64,000 nucleotides of DNA from the NCBI RefSeq assembly GCF_020176955.2, contig NZ_JAIUCZ020000001.1:1116001-1180000 (forward strand), read 5' to 3'. The DNA comes from Nocardia sp. alder85J. Lineage in GTDB: Bacteria; Actinomycetota; Actinomycetes; Mycobacteriales; Mycobacteriaceae. The notes under the pieces are model-generated. The model had not been told where the DNA came from and did not search any database. It was given only the letters and a program-made list of their open reading frames with translations. This document shows, piece by piece, positions 47,523 to 55,890 of the stretch. The translations under genes were made by a program, and so were the position numbers. The first letter of the stretch is position 1. Each line of letters opens with the position of its first letter.

Positions 47523-48341
47523 TTACGGTTTGCGGGCCAGTGCGCAGGCGATGAGGGTCTCCCACAGCGTCAGATCCCGGTCGTCGGGGCCGATCTTGTC
47601 GATCCCGTCCGGGCTGGGCTCGGGCCGCCAATGCGAGCAGGCCGTGAGGCCGGGCTCGAGGATCTCCAGATCGCCGAACAGGGCCGTCAATTCGTCGTCG
47701 GTACGCCAGCGGCCGCGGCCGAAGCTGGCCTGCAACTTCTCCTCGGCGGCGGCGGTCTCCTCGTTGTGCCCGGATCGGAAGTGTGAGATGTAGACGTAAC
47801 TGCCGGAGGGGATCCGATCCACCCACCAGCGCACGAGCGCGGCCGGTTCCTCGTCGTCGTTGAGGTGGTGCAGGATCGCGCTGAAGATCACGGCCACCGG
47901 CTGGGAGAAGTCGATCAGCCGCTTCACCTCGGGATTGTCGTAGATCTCCTGCGGCCTGCGCAGGTCCGCCTGGATCACGGTGGTGTCGTCGTCGGTGGCC
48001 AGCAGCGCGTGACCGTGCGCGAGCACGATCGGATCGTTGTCCACGTACACCACGTGCGCGTCGGACGAATTCCGTTGCGCCACTTGATGAACATTGTCGG
48101 CGGTGGGCAGCCCGCTGCCGATGTCGACGAACTGCCGCACGCCGTCGCGGGCGAGGTTGCCGACCACCCGGATCAACGCCTGCCGGTTGGCGTACGCGAT
48201 GCCCACCGAACCGGGCAGATCCTTGACGAAGAAGTCACCGACCTGGCGATCGACGGCGTAATTGTCCTTGCCACCCAGCAGGTAGTCGTAGACGCGGGCG
48301 ATGCTCGGCTTCGATTGATCGATCGCCGCGCTGTCCGACAC
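47523..48341 (-). CDS. SAM-dependent methyltransferase, DUF574 family
   Basis: A 272-residue protein of the DUF574 methyltransferase family: ARVYDYLLGGKDNYAVDR at the start, the SAM-binding FVDIGSGLPT motif (about residues 75-84), the VVYVDNDPIVLAHG acidic loop, VIFSAILHHLND and the SHFRSGHNEE segment. It methylates an unidentified substrate; in actinobacteria the family is large and often unlinked to pathways. GTG 48341 is chosen because AAGGGG is then eight bases upstream; an alternative GTG at 48350 abuts it. Confidence 0.92.
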   Translation of the reverse strand: MSDSAAIDQSKPSIARVYDYLLGGKDNYAVDRQVGDFFVKDLPGSVGIAYANRQALIRVVGNLARDGVRQFVDIGSGLPTADNVHQVAQRNSSDAHVVYVDNDPIVLAHGHALLATDDDTTVIQADLRRPQEIYDNPEVKRLIDFSQPVAVIFSAILHHLNDDEEPAALVRWWVDRIPSGSYVYISHFRSGHNEETAAAEEKLQASFGRGRWRTDDELTALFGDLEILEPGLTACSHWRPEPSPDGIDKIGPDDRDLTLWETLIACALARKP

Positions 48342-48685
48342 GGGAATCACCCCTTGTACTCGAAGATCTTGTTGTGTAATCGATCCTAGGAGAATCGGCG
48401 CCGCGGGGTGCCCGGTTCGCGACGACAGCACACCGCCGGCCGAATCGGGCTGCGCGGCAATACCTCCGACTGCCTGCGGCGATGCGCTCGCCACGGCAGT
48501 CCCTCGAACCGCCTGTGGCGCATCCCGGACCGCCTGCGCCGGTGGCCCCCGACCGCCCGCGGGAGATTCCGCCCGACAGCCCGCAGTGCCGCCGAGGCAT
48601 GCTGGACTCGGCGGCCGCCGATGAGTTCCGCGCTCCGGCGGCGTCGATTGTCGTGAAGATGTTCGATCTATCTCCCGGAGGACCC
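48342..48685. other. 344-bp intergenic region between divergent methyltransferase and hydrolase genes
   Basis: No gene, repeat or strong hairpin is visible. Near the methyltransferase the sequence is AT-richer and contains, on the minus strand, a -10-like TAGGAT around 48390. The plus-strand hydrolase has a good ribosome site (GGAGGACCC) at its start but no clear promoter. Translations in all frames are Arg/Pro-biased shadows. Confidence 0.4.
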
Positions 48686-49501
48686 ATGACCGTATCCGTC
48701 ACCACCGGCACGCTCGCCGTCCCGGACGGCAGTCTCTACTACGAACTACGCGGCAGCGGCCCGCTCGTCGCGCTGGTCGGCTCGCCGATGCACGCGGCGG
48801 CGTTCGCGCCGGTGGCGGACGCCCTCGCCGAGAGCCACACCGTGCTGACCACCGACCCGCGCGGCCATTTCGGCAGCGTGCTGCACGATCCCGACAGCGA
48901 CTCCACCCCGGAACTGCGCGCCGGCGACCTGGCCGCCCTGCTGCGCCACCTCGCTACCGGCCCCGCGACGGTCTTCGGTTCCTCCGGTGGCGCGATCACG
49001 ACTCTTGCTCTGCTGCAAGCAAATCCGGAGCTGGTGCACACCGCCGTCGCACACGAGCCCCCGCTGGCGGAACTGCTCGACGACCGTGAGCAGCAGCGGG
49101 CCGTCCAGGCGGATGTCATCGACACCTTCCGTAGCGGCGACACCCTGGGCGCCGTCCGCAAATTCTTCGCCTTCGCCGGAATGCACATGCCCGAGCCGAT
49201 CTTCCAGCAGGTCTTCGGCGGCGAGCGCACCGAGGCCGAGATCGCCAACGACCGCTACTTCTACCTGCACGAGTTCCAGGGCACCGCGGGCTGGCAGCCC
49301 GACCTGGACGCCCTGCGCGCCACCGGAACCCGGCTGATCCTCGGCATCGGCGACACCTCCGGCGGCCTGTTCTGCGACCGCGCCACCCGCGCCCTGGGCG
49401 CCGAACTGGGTATCGACCCGGTGCTGTTCCCCGGCGGCCACGGCGGATTCACCGAGGACCCGGTGAAGTTCGCCGACCGCCTGCGCGAACTGCTCACCTG
49501 A
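48686..49501 (+). CDS. Alpha/beta hydrolase-fold protein
   Basis: A 271-residue alpha/beta hydrolase. It has LYYELRGSGPLVALVGSPMH (oxyanion region), nucleophile elbow GSSGG (ATVFGSSGGAITT), and a late His in FPGGHGGFTE. The middle cap contains MHMPEPIFQQVF. Such enzymes hydrolyse esters or related bonds; substrate unknown. ATG 48686 follows GGAGGACCC. Convergent with the lipase gene, with a perfect hairpin overlapping the shared 3' end. Confidence 0.88.
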   Translation: MTVSVTTGTLAVPDGSLYYELRGSGPLVALVGSPMHAAAFAPVADALAESHTVLTTDPRGHFGSVLHDPDSDSTPELRAGDLAALLRHLATGPATVFGSSGGAITTLALLQANPELVHTAVAHEPPLAELLDDREQQRAVQADVIDTFRSGDTLGAVRKFFAFAGMHMPEPIFQQVFGGERTEAEIANDRYFYLHEFQGTAGWQPDLDALRATGTRLILGIGDTSGGLFCDRATRALGAELGIDPVLFPGGHGGFTEDPVKFADRLRELLT

Positions 49502-49661
49502 CGCCACCGCGCCTCGCCCGCCGGCCACCTGCCGCGCCCCATATGGTGTGGAGCCGGTGCACCGGGATGTGGCCGCCGCGGCGGACGGCGTCCGCACCCT
49601 ACCAGGCGCGGGCCATCGGCGCGGACGAGATCGACGGCACGCCCCTGCCCAACGGCGCCTT

Positions 49662-49687
49662 CTGCTGAACCTGCCCAGGTTCAGCAG
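49662..49687. terminator. Perfect 12-bp hairpin between convergent genes
   Basis: CTGCTGAACCTG (49662-49673) and CAGGTTCAGCAG (49676-49687) are perfectly complementary around two bases. It covers the lipase stop codon (49681-49683) and lies downstream of the alpha/beta hydrolase gene, so it could terminate both convergent transcripts. No U-run follows. The 49502-49661 stretch has no other feature I can support. Confidence 0.65.
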
Positions 49688-50562
49688 ATCGTGGCGTGGG
49701 GACGGGTCTCGTCGAGAGCCTCGAGCACATCCTCCACCACCGCGGGATCGCCCGGGAGCTGGAAATGATCGCTGACATCTCCCGGGCACTGGTCCTGCAC
49801 CACGATGTTGCGGACATTGGGTCCGGTCAGCAGGCCGGTCGTGTACGGGGTGGCGACCTCGTCGTCGCGGGTGATGATATCGGTGAACCGGATGTCCGGG
49901 GCCGCCGCGGCATCGGCGTGCAATTCGGCGAGAAACGGTGCGCCGGTGACCAATTGCGCGCAGTTTCCGCACGCCGCGGCGGTCCACGGGAGGTCCGGGG
50001 CGTGCCGCGCGACCTCCTGGAGTCCGCTCAGGGTGGACCCGTGATAGGGCGCGGCCAGTCCGACGTAGTGGTCGATCGCCGCCGCCCCGCCGAGGTGGTT
50101 GACGTAGTAGAACGGGATGGCGGCCCCGGCGGAATGGCCCACCAGATCCACCTTTTCCGCCCCGGTGGCCGCCCGCACCCGATCGATGAAGCCGGCGATC
50201 TCGGCGGCGCTGTCCTCGACCCGGGCCATGCCACCGAAATCACCGGATACGGTGCGCCCGTAGGTGGTGGTGAACACGCAGTAGCCCGCATCGGCCAGCG
50301 CGGGCGCCACCGACTGCCACGTGACGGTGTCGGAGGAGAAGAAGCCGTGCAGCAGCACGACGGGGTTCGGGTGCGCGGCCGAGGGGGCACACGACCAGTC
50401 GTCGGCGCCCGGCGGGGCGGTCCCCGGATGTGCCAGCTGCGCCGCCACTCCCGCCGCGTAGCCGTAGGGCACCGGATACTCCGGCCGCGCCTGTGCGGGC
50501 CCGCACGCGAACAGGCCGCTCAGGGCCGAAACAGTCAGCAGAATCGTCGTTGCTCGCCGCAC
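49681..50562 (-). CDS. Secreted lipase/esterase
   Basis: A 293-residue exported alpha/beta hydrolase. A signal peptide (ILLTVSALSGLFACGPAQARP) begins it; the Cys there could make it a lipoprotein but the context is more like an AxA cleavage. The active-site features are VVLLHGFFSSDTVTW (oxyanion) and nucleophile Ser in LVGHSAGAAIP; the catalytic His is probably in DVSDHFQLPG. It belongs to the triacylglycerol lipase/esterase group common in actinobacteria. GTG 50562 is preceded by GGGGAGGCTGTCC. Its start lies 39 bp from a 26-bp palindrome shared with the divergent TetR gene. Confidence 0.9.
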   Translation of the reverse strand: MRRATTILLTVSALSGLFACGPAQARPEYPVPYGYAAGVAAQLAHPGTAPPGADDWSCAPSAAHPNPVVLLHGFFSSDTVTWQSVAPALADAGYCVFTTTYGRTVSGDFGGMARVEDSAAEIAGFIDRVRAATGAEKVDLVGHSAGAAIPFYYVNHLGGAAAIDHYVGLAAPYHGSTLSGLQEVARHAPDLPWTAAACGNCAQLVTGAPFLAELHADAAAAPDIRFTDIITRDDEVATPYTTGLLTGPNVRNIVVQDQCPGDVSDHFQLPGDPAVVEDVLEALDETRPHATIC

Positions 50563-50601
50563 GGACAGCCTCCCCGTCGATACGTTCCCTGCGCCCGACC
50601 G

Positions 50602-50627
50602 GCTATGACCGACCGGTCGGTCATAGC
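50602..50627. promoter_or_regulatory. Perfect 26-bp palindrome between lipase and TetR genes
   Basis: The sequence 50602-50627, core GACCGACCGGTCGGTC, is a perfect palindrome over all 26 bases. Length and symmetry are typical of a high-affinity TetR operator. It lies midway between the divergent lipase (start 50562) and TetR (start 50676) genes and should control both. Confidence 0.85.
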
Positions 50628-50675
50628 TTAGGGGGCGCACCGCGCGCACGCCACCGGTTTGGCAGACTGACAGCC

Positions 50676-51224
50676 ATGCCCCGTCCCGCAGACCCCGGCC
50701 GCAACGCCCTGCTCACCGCGGGCGCGGAGACGGCGGAGCGCTCCGGGTTGCGCGGACTGTCGGTGAACGCCGTCGTCGAGGCGGCCGGAATGGCCAAAGG
50801 CAGCTTCTACCATCACTTTCCGAGTCGGCGAGAGTACGTGCTGGCCCTGCACCGTCGCTACCACGACGAGCTGACCGAGTTGGTGCTGGCGGCGGTCGCC
50901 GGAATGCCGGTGGGCGCGGCCAGGATTCGGGTCGCCACCACCGCCTACCTGGATGCCTGCCGCCACACCCGGGGGACGAAAGCCTTTCTGGCGCAGTCCA
51001 GAACCGATGTCGATCTCATCGAGGCCATGCAGGAACGCAACGAGAGGGTCGCCGTGCGACTGGAGCCGGATCTGACCGTCCTGGGCTGGCCCGACCCGCA
51101 CGCGACCGCCACGATGTACGTCGCCATGATCGCCGAGATCGCCCTGCTCGAGCTCTACGCCGCCGCCGAACGGCCCGAGCTCCGGGCCGCCGCGCTCACC
51201 ATGATCGAGAACAGCCCCGCCTGA
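50676..51224 (+). CDS. TetR-family repressor
   Basis: A 182-residue protein. HTH at about residues 8-55: NALLTAGAETAERSGLRGLS, VVEAAGMAKGSFYHHFPSRREYV. A C-terminal helical domain contains HTRGTKAFLAQSRTDVDLI. Start ATG 50676. Divergent from the lipase gene, with the 26-bp palindrome between, so it most likely represses the lipase and itself, responding to a lipid or ester-related ligand (inference). Confidence 0.93.
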   Translation: MPRPADPGRNALLTAGAETAERSGLRGLSVNAVVEAAGMAKGSFYHHFPSRREYVLALHRRYHDELTELVLAAVAGMPVGAARIRVATTAYLDACRHTRGTKAFLAQSRTDVDLIEAMQERNERVAVRLEPDLTVLGWPDPHATATMYVAMIAEIALLELYAAAERPELRAAALTMIENSPA

Positions 51225-51252
51225 TTCCGCGGGCATCGTAACAGCCTGTCGC

Positions 51253-52170
51253 TCAGGCGGTTTCGGTGAGCTCCACACTGGTGGCCCAGAGCTCCTCGGC
51301 CGTGGCCACCTGATAGGATTCGGCGGACGAGCGAATCCGCCGGAACCCGGAGAAGTAACTGCCGGTGACGCCGGCCAACTCGGGATCGAGGACCAGCCGC
51401 GCCAGCGCCTGCCCCGACCGGCGCGGTGTGTGCACATTGATACCCGGCACCACGGTGAGCGCCGGGAGCAGATACCGCCATGCCAGACCCTGAATCCCGC
51501 CGTAGTCACGACCGAGCCCGGTGCCCGGCATCAGCCCGGGATCGAAGGCGTTCACGGTGATCGGCGGCGGTACGGCACCGGTGTCGAGTTGCCGGGCCAG
51601 CGCGTACGTGGTCAGCACATTGCAGAGTTTGGACGTGGTGTACCGCCGCCGCCCGACCGCGCCGGGCGAACCGCCGGTCTCGCTCGGACGGGCCAGCTCC
51701 CGGGCAGTGGTGTAGGCCGGCGCCGGCATTCCGGTCGGCTTGGCGGGATCGTGGGTGTCGCTGGCCACGAAGACGATCCGGCCCGGCGTACCCAGCTCCG
51801 GCAACAGCTCGCGCACCAGCAGGACATGCGCGAGGTGATTGACCGCGAAGGTCTGCTCGAATCCGTCTACGGTCAGTACCGTCCCGGACACGATCTGCAC
51901 ACCGGCATTGCACACGATCGCCCGCAACGGCGGCAGCCGCAGCGCCCCGAACCCCCGCGCGAACCGCCGGACCTCCGCGAGCGAAGCCAACTCCAGCGGC
52001 ACCCCGACGGCGCGCTCACCCAGCCGCCGCGCCGCCTCCCGAACCCCGTCCGGTCCGCGACCGGTGACGACCACCCGCGACCCGGTATCGGCGGCGAGAA
52101 TCGCCTCGGCGGCGCGATACCCGAGACTGCCGGTCCCCCCGGTGATCAGTACCGTACGTTCGCCGGTCAC
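51253..52170 (-). CDS. SDR-family oxidoreductase, retinol/protochlorophyllide-reductase-like
   Basis: A 305-residue SDR with the nucleotide motif TGGTGSLG near residue 10, CNAGVQ in the strand-4 position (AIVCNAGVQIVSG), FVASDTHDP with the catalytic Ser, and YxxxK as YTTSKLCNVL. The extra loop between Ser and Tyr and the long C-terminal part match the light-dependent protochlorophyllide reductase/retinol dehydrogenase-like subgroup. GGAGGGACGACC precedes GTG 52170. No linked partner is evident. The 180-bp gap to arsR holds no clear feature. Confidence 0.92.
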   Translation of the reverse strand: MTGERTVLITGGTGSLGYRAAEAILAADTGSRVVVTGRGPDGVREAARRLGERAVGVPLELASLAEVRRFARGFGALRLPPLRAIVCNAGVQIVSGTVLTVDGFEQTFAVNHLAHVLLVRELLPELGTPGRIVFVASDTHDPAKPTGMPAPAYTTARELARPSETGGSPGAVGRRRYTTSKLCNVLTTYALARQLDTGAVPPPITVNAFDPGLMPGTGLGRDYGGIQGLAWRYLLPALTVVPGINVHTPRRSGQALARLVLDPELAGVTGSYFSGFRRIRSSAESYQVATAEELWATSVELTETA

Positions 52171-52350
52171 GGTCGTCCCTCCTTGTCGCCAACGGTCACC
52201 GGCCGCCGCACCCGAGCGAATCGCGACCGGAGCGCCGGGTCACTGTAGGGATCGTTGCACATGTGGGCGACCACCAACTGTCGGCACCGTGCGAGTTCGG
52301 CAGGGAGACGATCGCCGGGGCCGGCGGATCCTGGTGTGCGCCGGGCGTAT

Positions 52351-52710
52351 TCAGGGGCAGCAGTTGGGGTCCAGGACGCGGCAGAGGGCGGTGAGTGCGT
52401 CGCGGCGGGGGCGGTGCAGGGTGTTCATGCCGTGACGTTCGGAGTCGGTGAGCCCGGCCTCGCGCAGCACCTTCAGGTGATGGGAGATCGTGGACTCCGA
52501 CAGGCCGACCGCGGCGGCCAGGTCGCCGCCGTTCTCGGCGCCCAGCGGGCTGGCCAGCAGCAGGGACATGAGTTTCACCCGGACCGGGTCGGCCAGCGCC
52601 TTCAGGCGCAGCGCGACCTCCAGCGCCGCGTCGTCGTCCACCGGACCGGCGGCGACGGGCGCGCAGCACACGGGGGTGGACATGTCGATCACCGGGAGCG
52701 CCTTGGGCAT
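52351..52710 (-). CDS. arsR: Arsenical-responsive ArsR repressor
   Basis: A 119-residue winged-helix regulator. The HTH is DLAAAVGLSESTISHHLKVL (about residues 65-84). A vicinal Cys pair near the N-terminus (STPVCCAPV) and three cysteines at the C-terminus (LCRVLDPNCCP) are candidate As(III) ligands. Such Cys placement in the termini, not in helix 4, fits an actinobacterial type of arsenic-sensing ArsR. It is divergent from the arsI-acr3-arsC operon and presumably represses it through the inverted repeat between them. ATG 52710 used; a shorter start exists at 52683. Confidence 0.92.
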   Translation of the reverse strand: MPKALPVIDMSTPVCCAPVAAGPVDDDAALEVALRLKALADPVRVKLMSLLLASPLGAENGGDLAAAVGLSESTISHHLKVLREAGLTDSERHGMNTLHRPRRDALTALCRVLDPNCCP

Positions 52711-52732
52711 GGTTCCGACCCTACCCGCAGCG

Positions 52733-52788
52733 TTGACTTATGTCGAAAAGGTGGCACACTCGACACCGTCAGTATTTCGACATATGTC
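52733..52788. promoter_or_regulatory. ars operon promoter and ArsR operator
   Basis: TTGACT (52733-52738) and the -10-like CACACT (52755-52760) lie 16 bp apart on the plus strand. TATGTCGAAA (52739-52748) and TTTCGACATA (52775-52784) form a perfect 10-bp inverted repeat spanning the promoter; GACATATGTC (52779-52788) is an additional palindrome. ArsR binding there would block arsI transcription. Confidence 0.75.
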
Positions 52789-52808
52789 TCACAACCGGAG
52801 GTTGACCA

Positions 52809-53267
52809 ATGTCGCGTGTGCAACTCGCCCTCAATGTCGACGACCTCGATCGGGCCGTCACCTTCTACACCGCGCTGTTCGGCGTCGAGCCCGCCAAGCG
52901 CAAGCCCGGTTACGCGAACTTCGCCGTCGCCGAGCCGCCGCTGAAGCTGGTGCTGCTGGAGAATCCCGGTCAGGGTGGCACGCTGAATCATCTCGGTGTC
53001 GAGGTGGAGACCTCACGGCAGGTACACGGTGAGATCGCCCGGTTGTCGGAGGCGGGGTTGTTCACCGAGGAGCAGATGGCCACCACGTGTTGCTTCGCCA
53101 CGCAGGACAAGGTGTGGGTGACCGGGCCCGGCGCCGAGCGCTGGGAGGTCTACACCGTGCTCGCCGACAGCGAGACCTTCGGCGCCGCACCGGAATTCCT
53201 GGAGATCGACGCCGTGCAGACCTGCTGCGGGCCCGAGCAGTCCTGCTGCGCCGGACAGACCGCGTGA
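52809..53267 (+). CDS. arsI: ArsI/CadI-family VOC enzyme (organoarsenical C-As lyase)
   Basis: A 152-residue vicinal-oxygen-chelate protein closely following the ArsI pattern: SRVQLALNVDDLDRAVTFYT, AKRKPGYANFAVAEPPLKLV, the vicinal Cys94-Cys95 in TTCCFATQDKVWVTGPG, and WEVYTVL. Gln5, His61 and Glu113 are placed to bind Fe(II). ArsI uses O2 to cleave the carbon-arsenic bond of trivalent methyl- or phenyl-arsenicals, releasing As(III). The C-terminal tail is Cys-rich (CCGPEQSCC). It is first in the ars operon; its TGA overlaps the acr3 GTG by four bases. CadI (cadmium-induced) is the close alternative name. Confidence 0.9.
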   Translation: MSRVQLALNVDDLDRAVTFYTALFGVEPAKRKPGYANFAVAEPPLKLVLLENPGQGGTLNHLGVEVETSRQVHGEIARLSEAGLFTEEQMATTCCFATQDKVWVTGPGAERWEVYTVLADSETFGAAPEFLEIDAVQTCCGPEQSCCAGQTA

Positions 53268-54361
53268 CGAGCACCACCGAACCGGTGGCGGCGGTCCGAT
53301 TGCCGATGCTGGACCGGTTGCTGCCGGTATGGATCGGCGTCGCGATGGCCGCCGGGCTGCTGCTCGGCCGCGCGATTCCCGGACTCGGCGACCGGCTGAG
53401 TTCGGTTGCCGTGGACGGGATCTCACTGCCGATCGCGGCCGGGCTCCTGATCATGATGTACCCGGTGCTGGCGAAGGTCCGCTACGACCGGCTCGGCAGC
53501 GTCACCGGCGATCGCAGGCTGCTGGCCGGTTCACTGATCCTGAACTGGGTCATCGGGCCCGCGCTGATGTTCGCGCTGGCCTGGCTGCTGCTACCGGACC
53601 TGCCCGAGTACCGCACCGGGCTGATCATCGTCGGGCTCGCCCGCTGTATCGCGATGGTGATCATCTGGAACGACTTGGCCTGCGGCGACCGCGAGGCCGC
53701 CGCGGTGCTGGTCGCGATCAACTCGGTGTTCCAGGTGGTCATGTTCGCGGTGCTGGGCTGGTTCTACCTGTCGGTGCTGCCGGGCCTGCTGCACCTGGCC
53801 CGCACCACCATCACCACGTCGCCGTGGCAGATCGCGAAATCGGTGCTGATCTTCCTCGGTATCCCGTTGCTGGCGGGGTATACGACCCGCCGAGCCGGGG
53901 AGCGCGCGAAAGGCCGTGCCTGGTACGAGAATCGGCTGCTGCCCCGGCTGGGGCCGTGGGCGTTGTACGGGCTGCTGTTCACGATCGTGATCCTGTTCGC
54001 CCTCCAGGGCCACCAGATCACCGCTCACCCCGGCGATGTCGCCCGGATCGCCGTCCCGCTGCTGGTGTATTTCGCGGTCATGTGGGGCGGCGGCTACGCC
54101 CTCGGCGCCGCTCTGCGCCTCGGGTACGCACGGACCACGACGATGGCATTCACCGCCGCGGGCAACAACTTCGAACTCGCCATCGCCGTGGCGATCGCCA
54201 CCTACGGCGCCACCTCCGGCCAGGCCCTGGCCGGGGTCGTCGGCCCGCTGATCGAGGTTCCCGTCCTGGTCGGCCTGGTCCACGTCTCCCTCGCCCTGCG
54301 GAAACGCTTCCCGCACAACGCCGGAGCCGTCCCGACGGCATCGTCCGGAATCCCGTCGTGA
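53264..54361 (+). CDS. acr3: Arsenite efflux transporter, ACR3 family
   Basis: A 365-residue membrane protein with about ten helices of the ACR3/BART fold. LPIAAGLLIMMYPVLAKVRY and the GLARCIAMVIIWNDLACGD segment contain the conserved cysteine of the fourth helix needed for As(OH)3 transport, and FTAAGNNFELAIAVAIATYG near residue 300 holds the conserved Asn/Glu. It expels arsenite by proton antiport. GTG 53264 overlaps the arsI TGA; its own TGA overlaps the arsC GTG, so the three proteins are coupled. Confidence 0.95.
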   Translation: MTSTTEPVAAVRLPMLDRLLPVWIGVAMAAGLLLGRAIPGLGDRLSSVAVDGISLPIAAGLLIMMYPVLAKVRYDRLGSVTGDRRLLAGSLILNWVIGPALMFALAWLLLPDLPEYRTGLIIVGLARCIAMVIIWNDLACGDREAAAVLVAINSVFQVVMFAVLGWFYLSVLPGLLHLARTTITTSPWQIAKSVLIFLGIPLLAGYTTRRAGERAKGRAWYENRLLPRLGPWALYGLLFTIVILFALQGHQITAHPGDVARIAVPLLVYFAVMWGGGYALGAALRLGYARTTTMAFTAAGNNFELAIAVAIATYGATSGQALAGVVGPLIEVPVLVGLVHVSLALRKRFPHNAGAVPTASSGIPS

Positions 54362-54825
54362 CCCCGCGTCCTGCCGCGCCGACCGAAAGTGCCACCGAAC
54401 CGATGACTTCCGTGCCCACCCGCCCGAGCGTGCTGTTCGTGTGCGTCCACAACGCCGGACGCTCCCAGATGGCCCACGGCTTCCTCACCGCCCTCGCCGG
54501 CGATGCCATCGAGGTCCGCTCCGCCGGCACCGCTCCGGCCGACCGGATCAACCCGATCGCGATCGAGGCCATGGCCGAGATCGGCATCGACATCACCACC
54601 GGCACACCGAAAGTCCTCACCGGTGACACCGTGCAGACCTCGGATGTCGTGATCACCATGGGCTGCGGTGACGCCTGCCCTTATTTCCCCGGCGTCGACT
54701 ACCGGGACTGGAAACTCGACGACCCGGCCGGACAGGACCTCGACGCGGTCCGCCGCATCCGCGACGACATCCGGAAACTCGTGCAGGACTTGATCACCGA
54801 ATTACTGCCCGGCAACGTTCGGTAA
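54358..54825 (+). CDS. arsC: Arsenate reductase, LMW-phosphatase fold
   Basis: A 155-residue enzyme with the low-molecular-weight tyrosine phosphatase loop CVHNAGRS (Cys29-x5-Arg35), the RSAGTAPADRINPIAIEAM segment, and TMGCGDACPYFPG with two further cysteines (103 and 107), then the catalytic Asp region KLDDPAGQ. It reduces arsenate to arsenite using thioredoxin or mycothiol/mycoredoxin; the actinobacterial context favours either. GTG 54358 is fixed by the GTGA overlap, giving a 20-residue extension before the fold; an internal ATG at 54403 is possible. Last gene of the operon. The 171 bp that follow hold no supported gene. Confidence 0.93.
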   Translation: MTPRPAAPTESATEPMTSVPTRPSVLFVCVHNAGRSQMAHGFLTALAGDAIEVRSAGTAPADRINPIAIEAMAEIGIDITTGTPKVLTGDTVQTSDVVITMGCGDACPYFPGVDYRDWKLDDPAGQDLDAVRRIRDDIRKLVQDLITELLPGNVR

Positions 54826-54996
54826 CGTCTCGGCCCGTGCCGTTCGCTGACGCGGAGCCGGAGTTGGTGGCGTGGATCGCTGATCAGGCGTGGATCGCCG
54901 GTGACGGCTCGCAGGCGATCTTCGAGGGTGCGGTGGTCCGGCGTGCGATCGGACGGTGTTGGCACCGTCGGAGCGGTGCATTCCTGTGTGCGGCGC

Positions 54997-55890
54997 TCAT
55001 GTACTTGCCTTGCGGGCTCGAATTGCGTCGATGGTGCGGGTCCAGCCGTCGGTGCCGTGTCCGTCGTCGATGGCACGGCGGTAGAGCGTTTGCACCACCT
55101 TGGGGAGTGCGGTGTCGATGTCGGCCGACTCGGTGGTGGCGAGGATGTGATCGGCGGTGGCGCCCATCATGATGTTGTTGCTGCCCGTGCCGGGATGTTC
55201 GCCGGCGTCGATTCGAGCACCGAGAGCAACGGTGCCGCCGGGGGCGATCATGTCGGGGATCGCGGCGATCAGTTGCATGACCCCAGGCAGGAACATCTCG
55301 GCTGCGATGCCCGCCGAGCCCGCCAGCGCTATGGCGTGTGCGCATCCGGCGAGCGTGGTCAGAAAGACGTCGAGGTTCGCCTGGTACATCAACTGGGCAA
55401 GGCCCGGGTCATCGCCGAGGAATCGTGGATCTCCGAGGTGGGCGAGGGTGTTGCGATGCGCTTCGAAGCCGCGCTGGTCGCCGCTGTAGTAGATGTACGC
55501 GAGGTCGGTACCCACCATCGGGGCGGGCACCATGACGCCGCCTGTCACGAACGATGCACCGTGTGAAGATGCCCAGTTTGCCGCCTCGCGGGTCTTGTCC
55601 GGTGTGTCCGAGCTGAGGTTGGTGAGCGTGCGTCCAGTCAGCGAGGCGCCGACGTCGGCCAAGACGTCCCACATCGCTTGGTAATCGGTCAAGCTGAGGA
55701 TGATGAGTTCGCTGGCCGCTACCGCCTCGGCAGGTGATGCCGCCAACCGCGCTCCGGCCGCCACAAGGTCGTCGGCGCGGCTCGGCGTGCGGTTCCACAC
55801 GGTGACCTGGTGCCCGGCTCGCAGCAGGGTCCTGGACATCGCCTGGCCCATCGGACCGAGGCCGATCACGGTGACCGGTGCGGCGCTCAT
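54997..55890 (-). CDS. NAD(P)-dependent oxidoreductase, imine-reductase/HIBADH-like (second of tandem pair)
   Basis: A 297-residue beta-hydroxyacid dehydrogenase-fold protein: Rossmann motif VTVIGLGPMGQAMSRTLL, NRTPSRADDLVAAGA after strand 2 (Arg pointing to NADP), the TGGVMVPAPMVGTD substrate-loop position, and a long C-terminal helical domain with AGIAAEMFLPGVMQLIAA. The P-x-x-x-G loop differs from hydroxyacid enzymes and resembles bacterial imine reductases. It is likely to act as the family's homodimer or with its neighbour. Its ATG overlaps the upstream gene's TGA by four bases. Confidence 0.88.
   Translation of the reverse strand: MSAAPVTVIGLGPMGQAMSRTLLRAGHQVTVWNRTPSRADDLVAAGARLAASPAEAVAASELIILSLTDYQAMWDVLADVGASLTGRTLTNLSSDTPDKTREAANWASSHGASFVTGGVMVPAPMVGTDLAYIYYSGDQRGFEAHRNTLAHLGDPRFLGDDPGLAQLMYQANLDVFLTTLAGCAHAIALAGSAGIAAEMFLPGVMQLIAAIPDMIAPGGTVALGARIDAGEHPGTGSNNIMMGATADHILATTESADIDTALPKVVQTLYRRAIDDGHGTDGWTRTIDAIRARKAST

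Noticed and set aside
49550..49667. Short plus-strand frame ending GTPLPNGAFC
   Set aside because: About 34 codons, no ribosome site, no recognised family; ends at the hairpin between convergent genes.
54837..55000. Small plus-strand frame after arsC beginning PFADAEPELVAWIADQAW
   Set aside because: The first 35 codons look coding-like, but similarity is not recognisable and the frame soon becomes Arg/Cys-biased; could be a fragment, not supportable.
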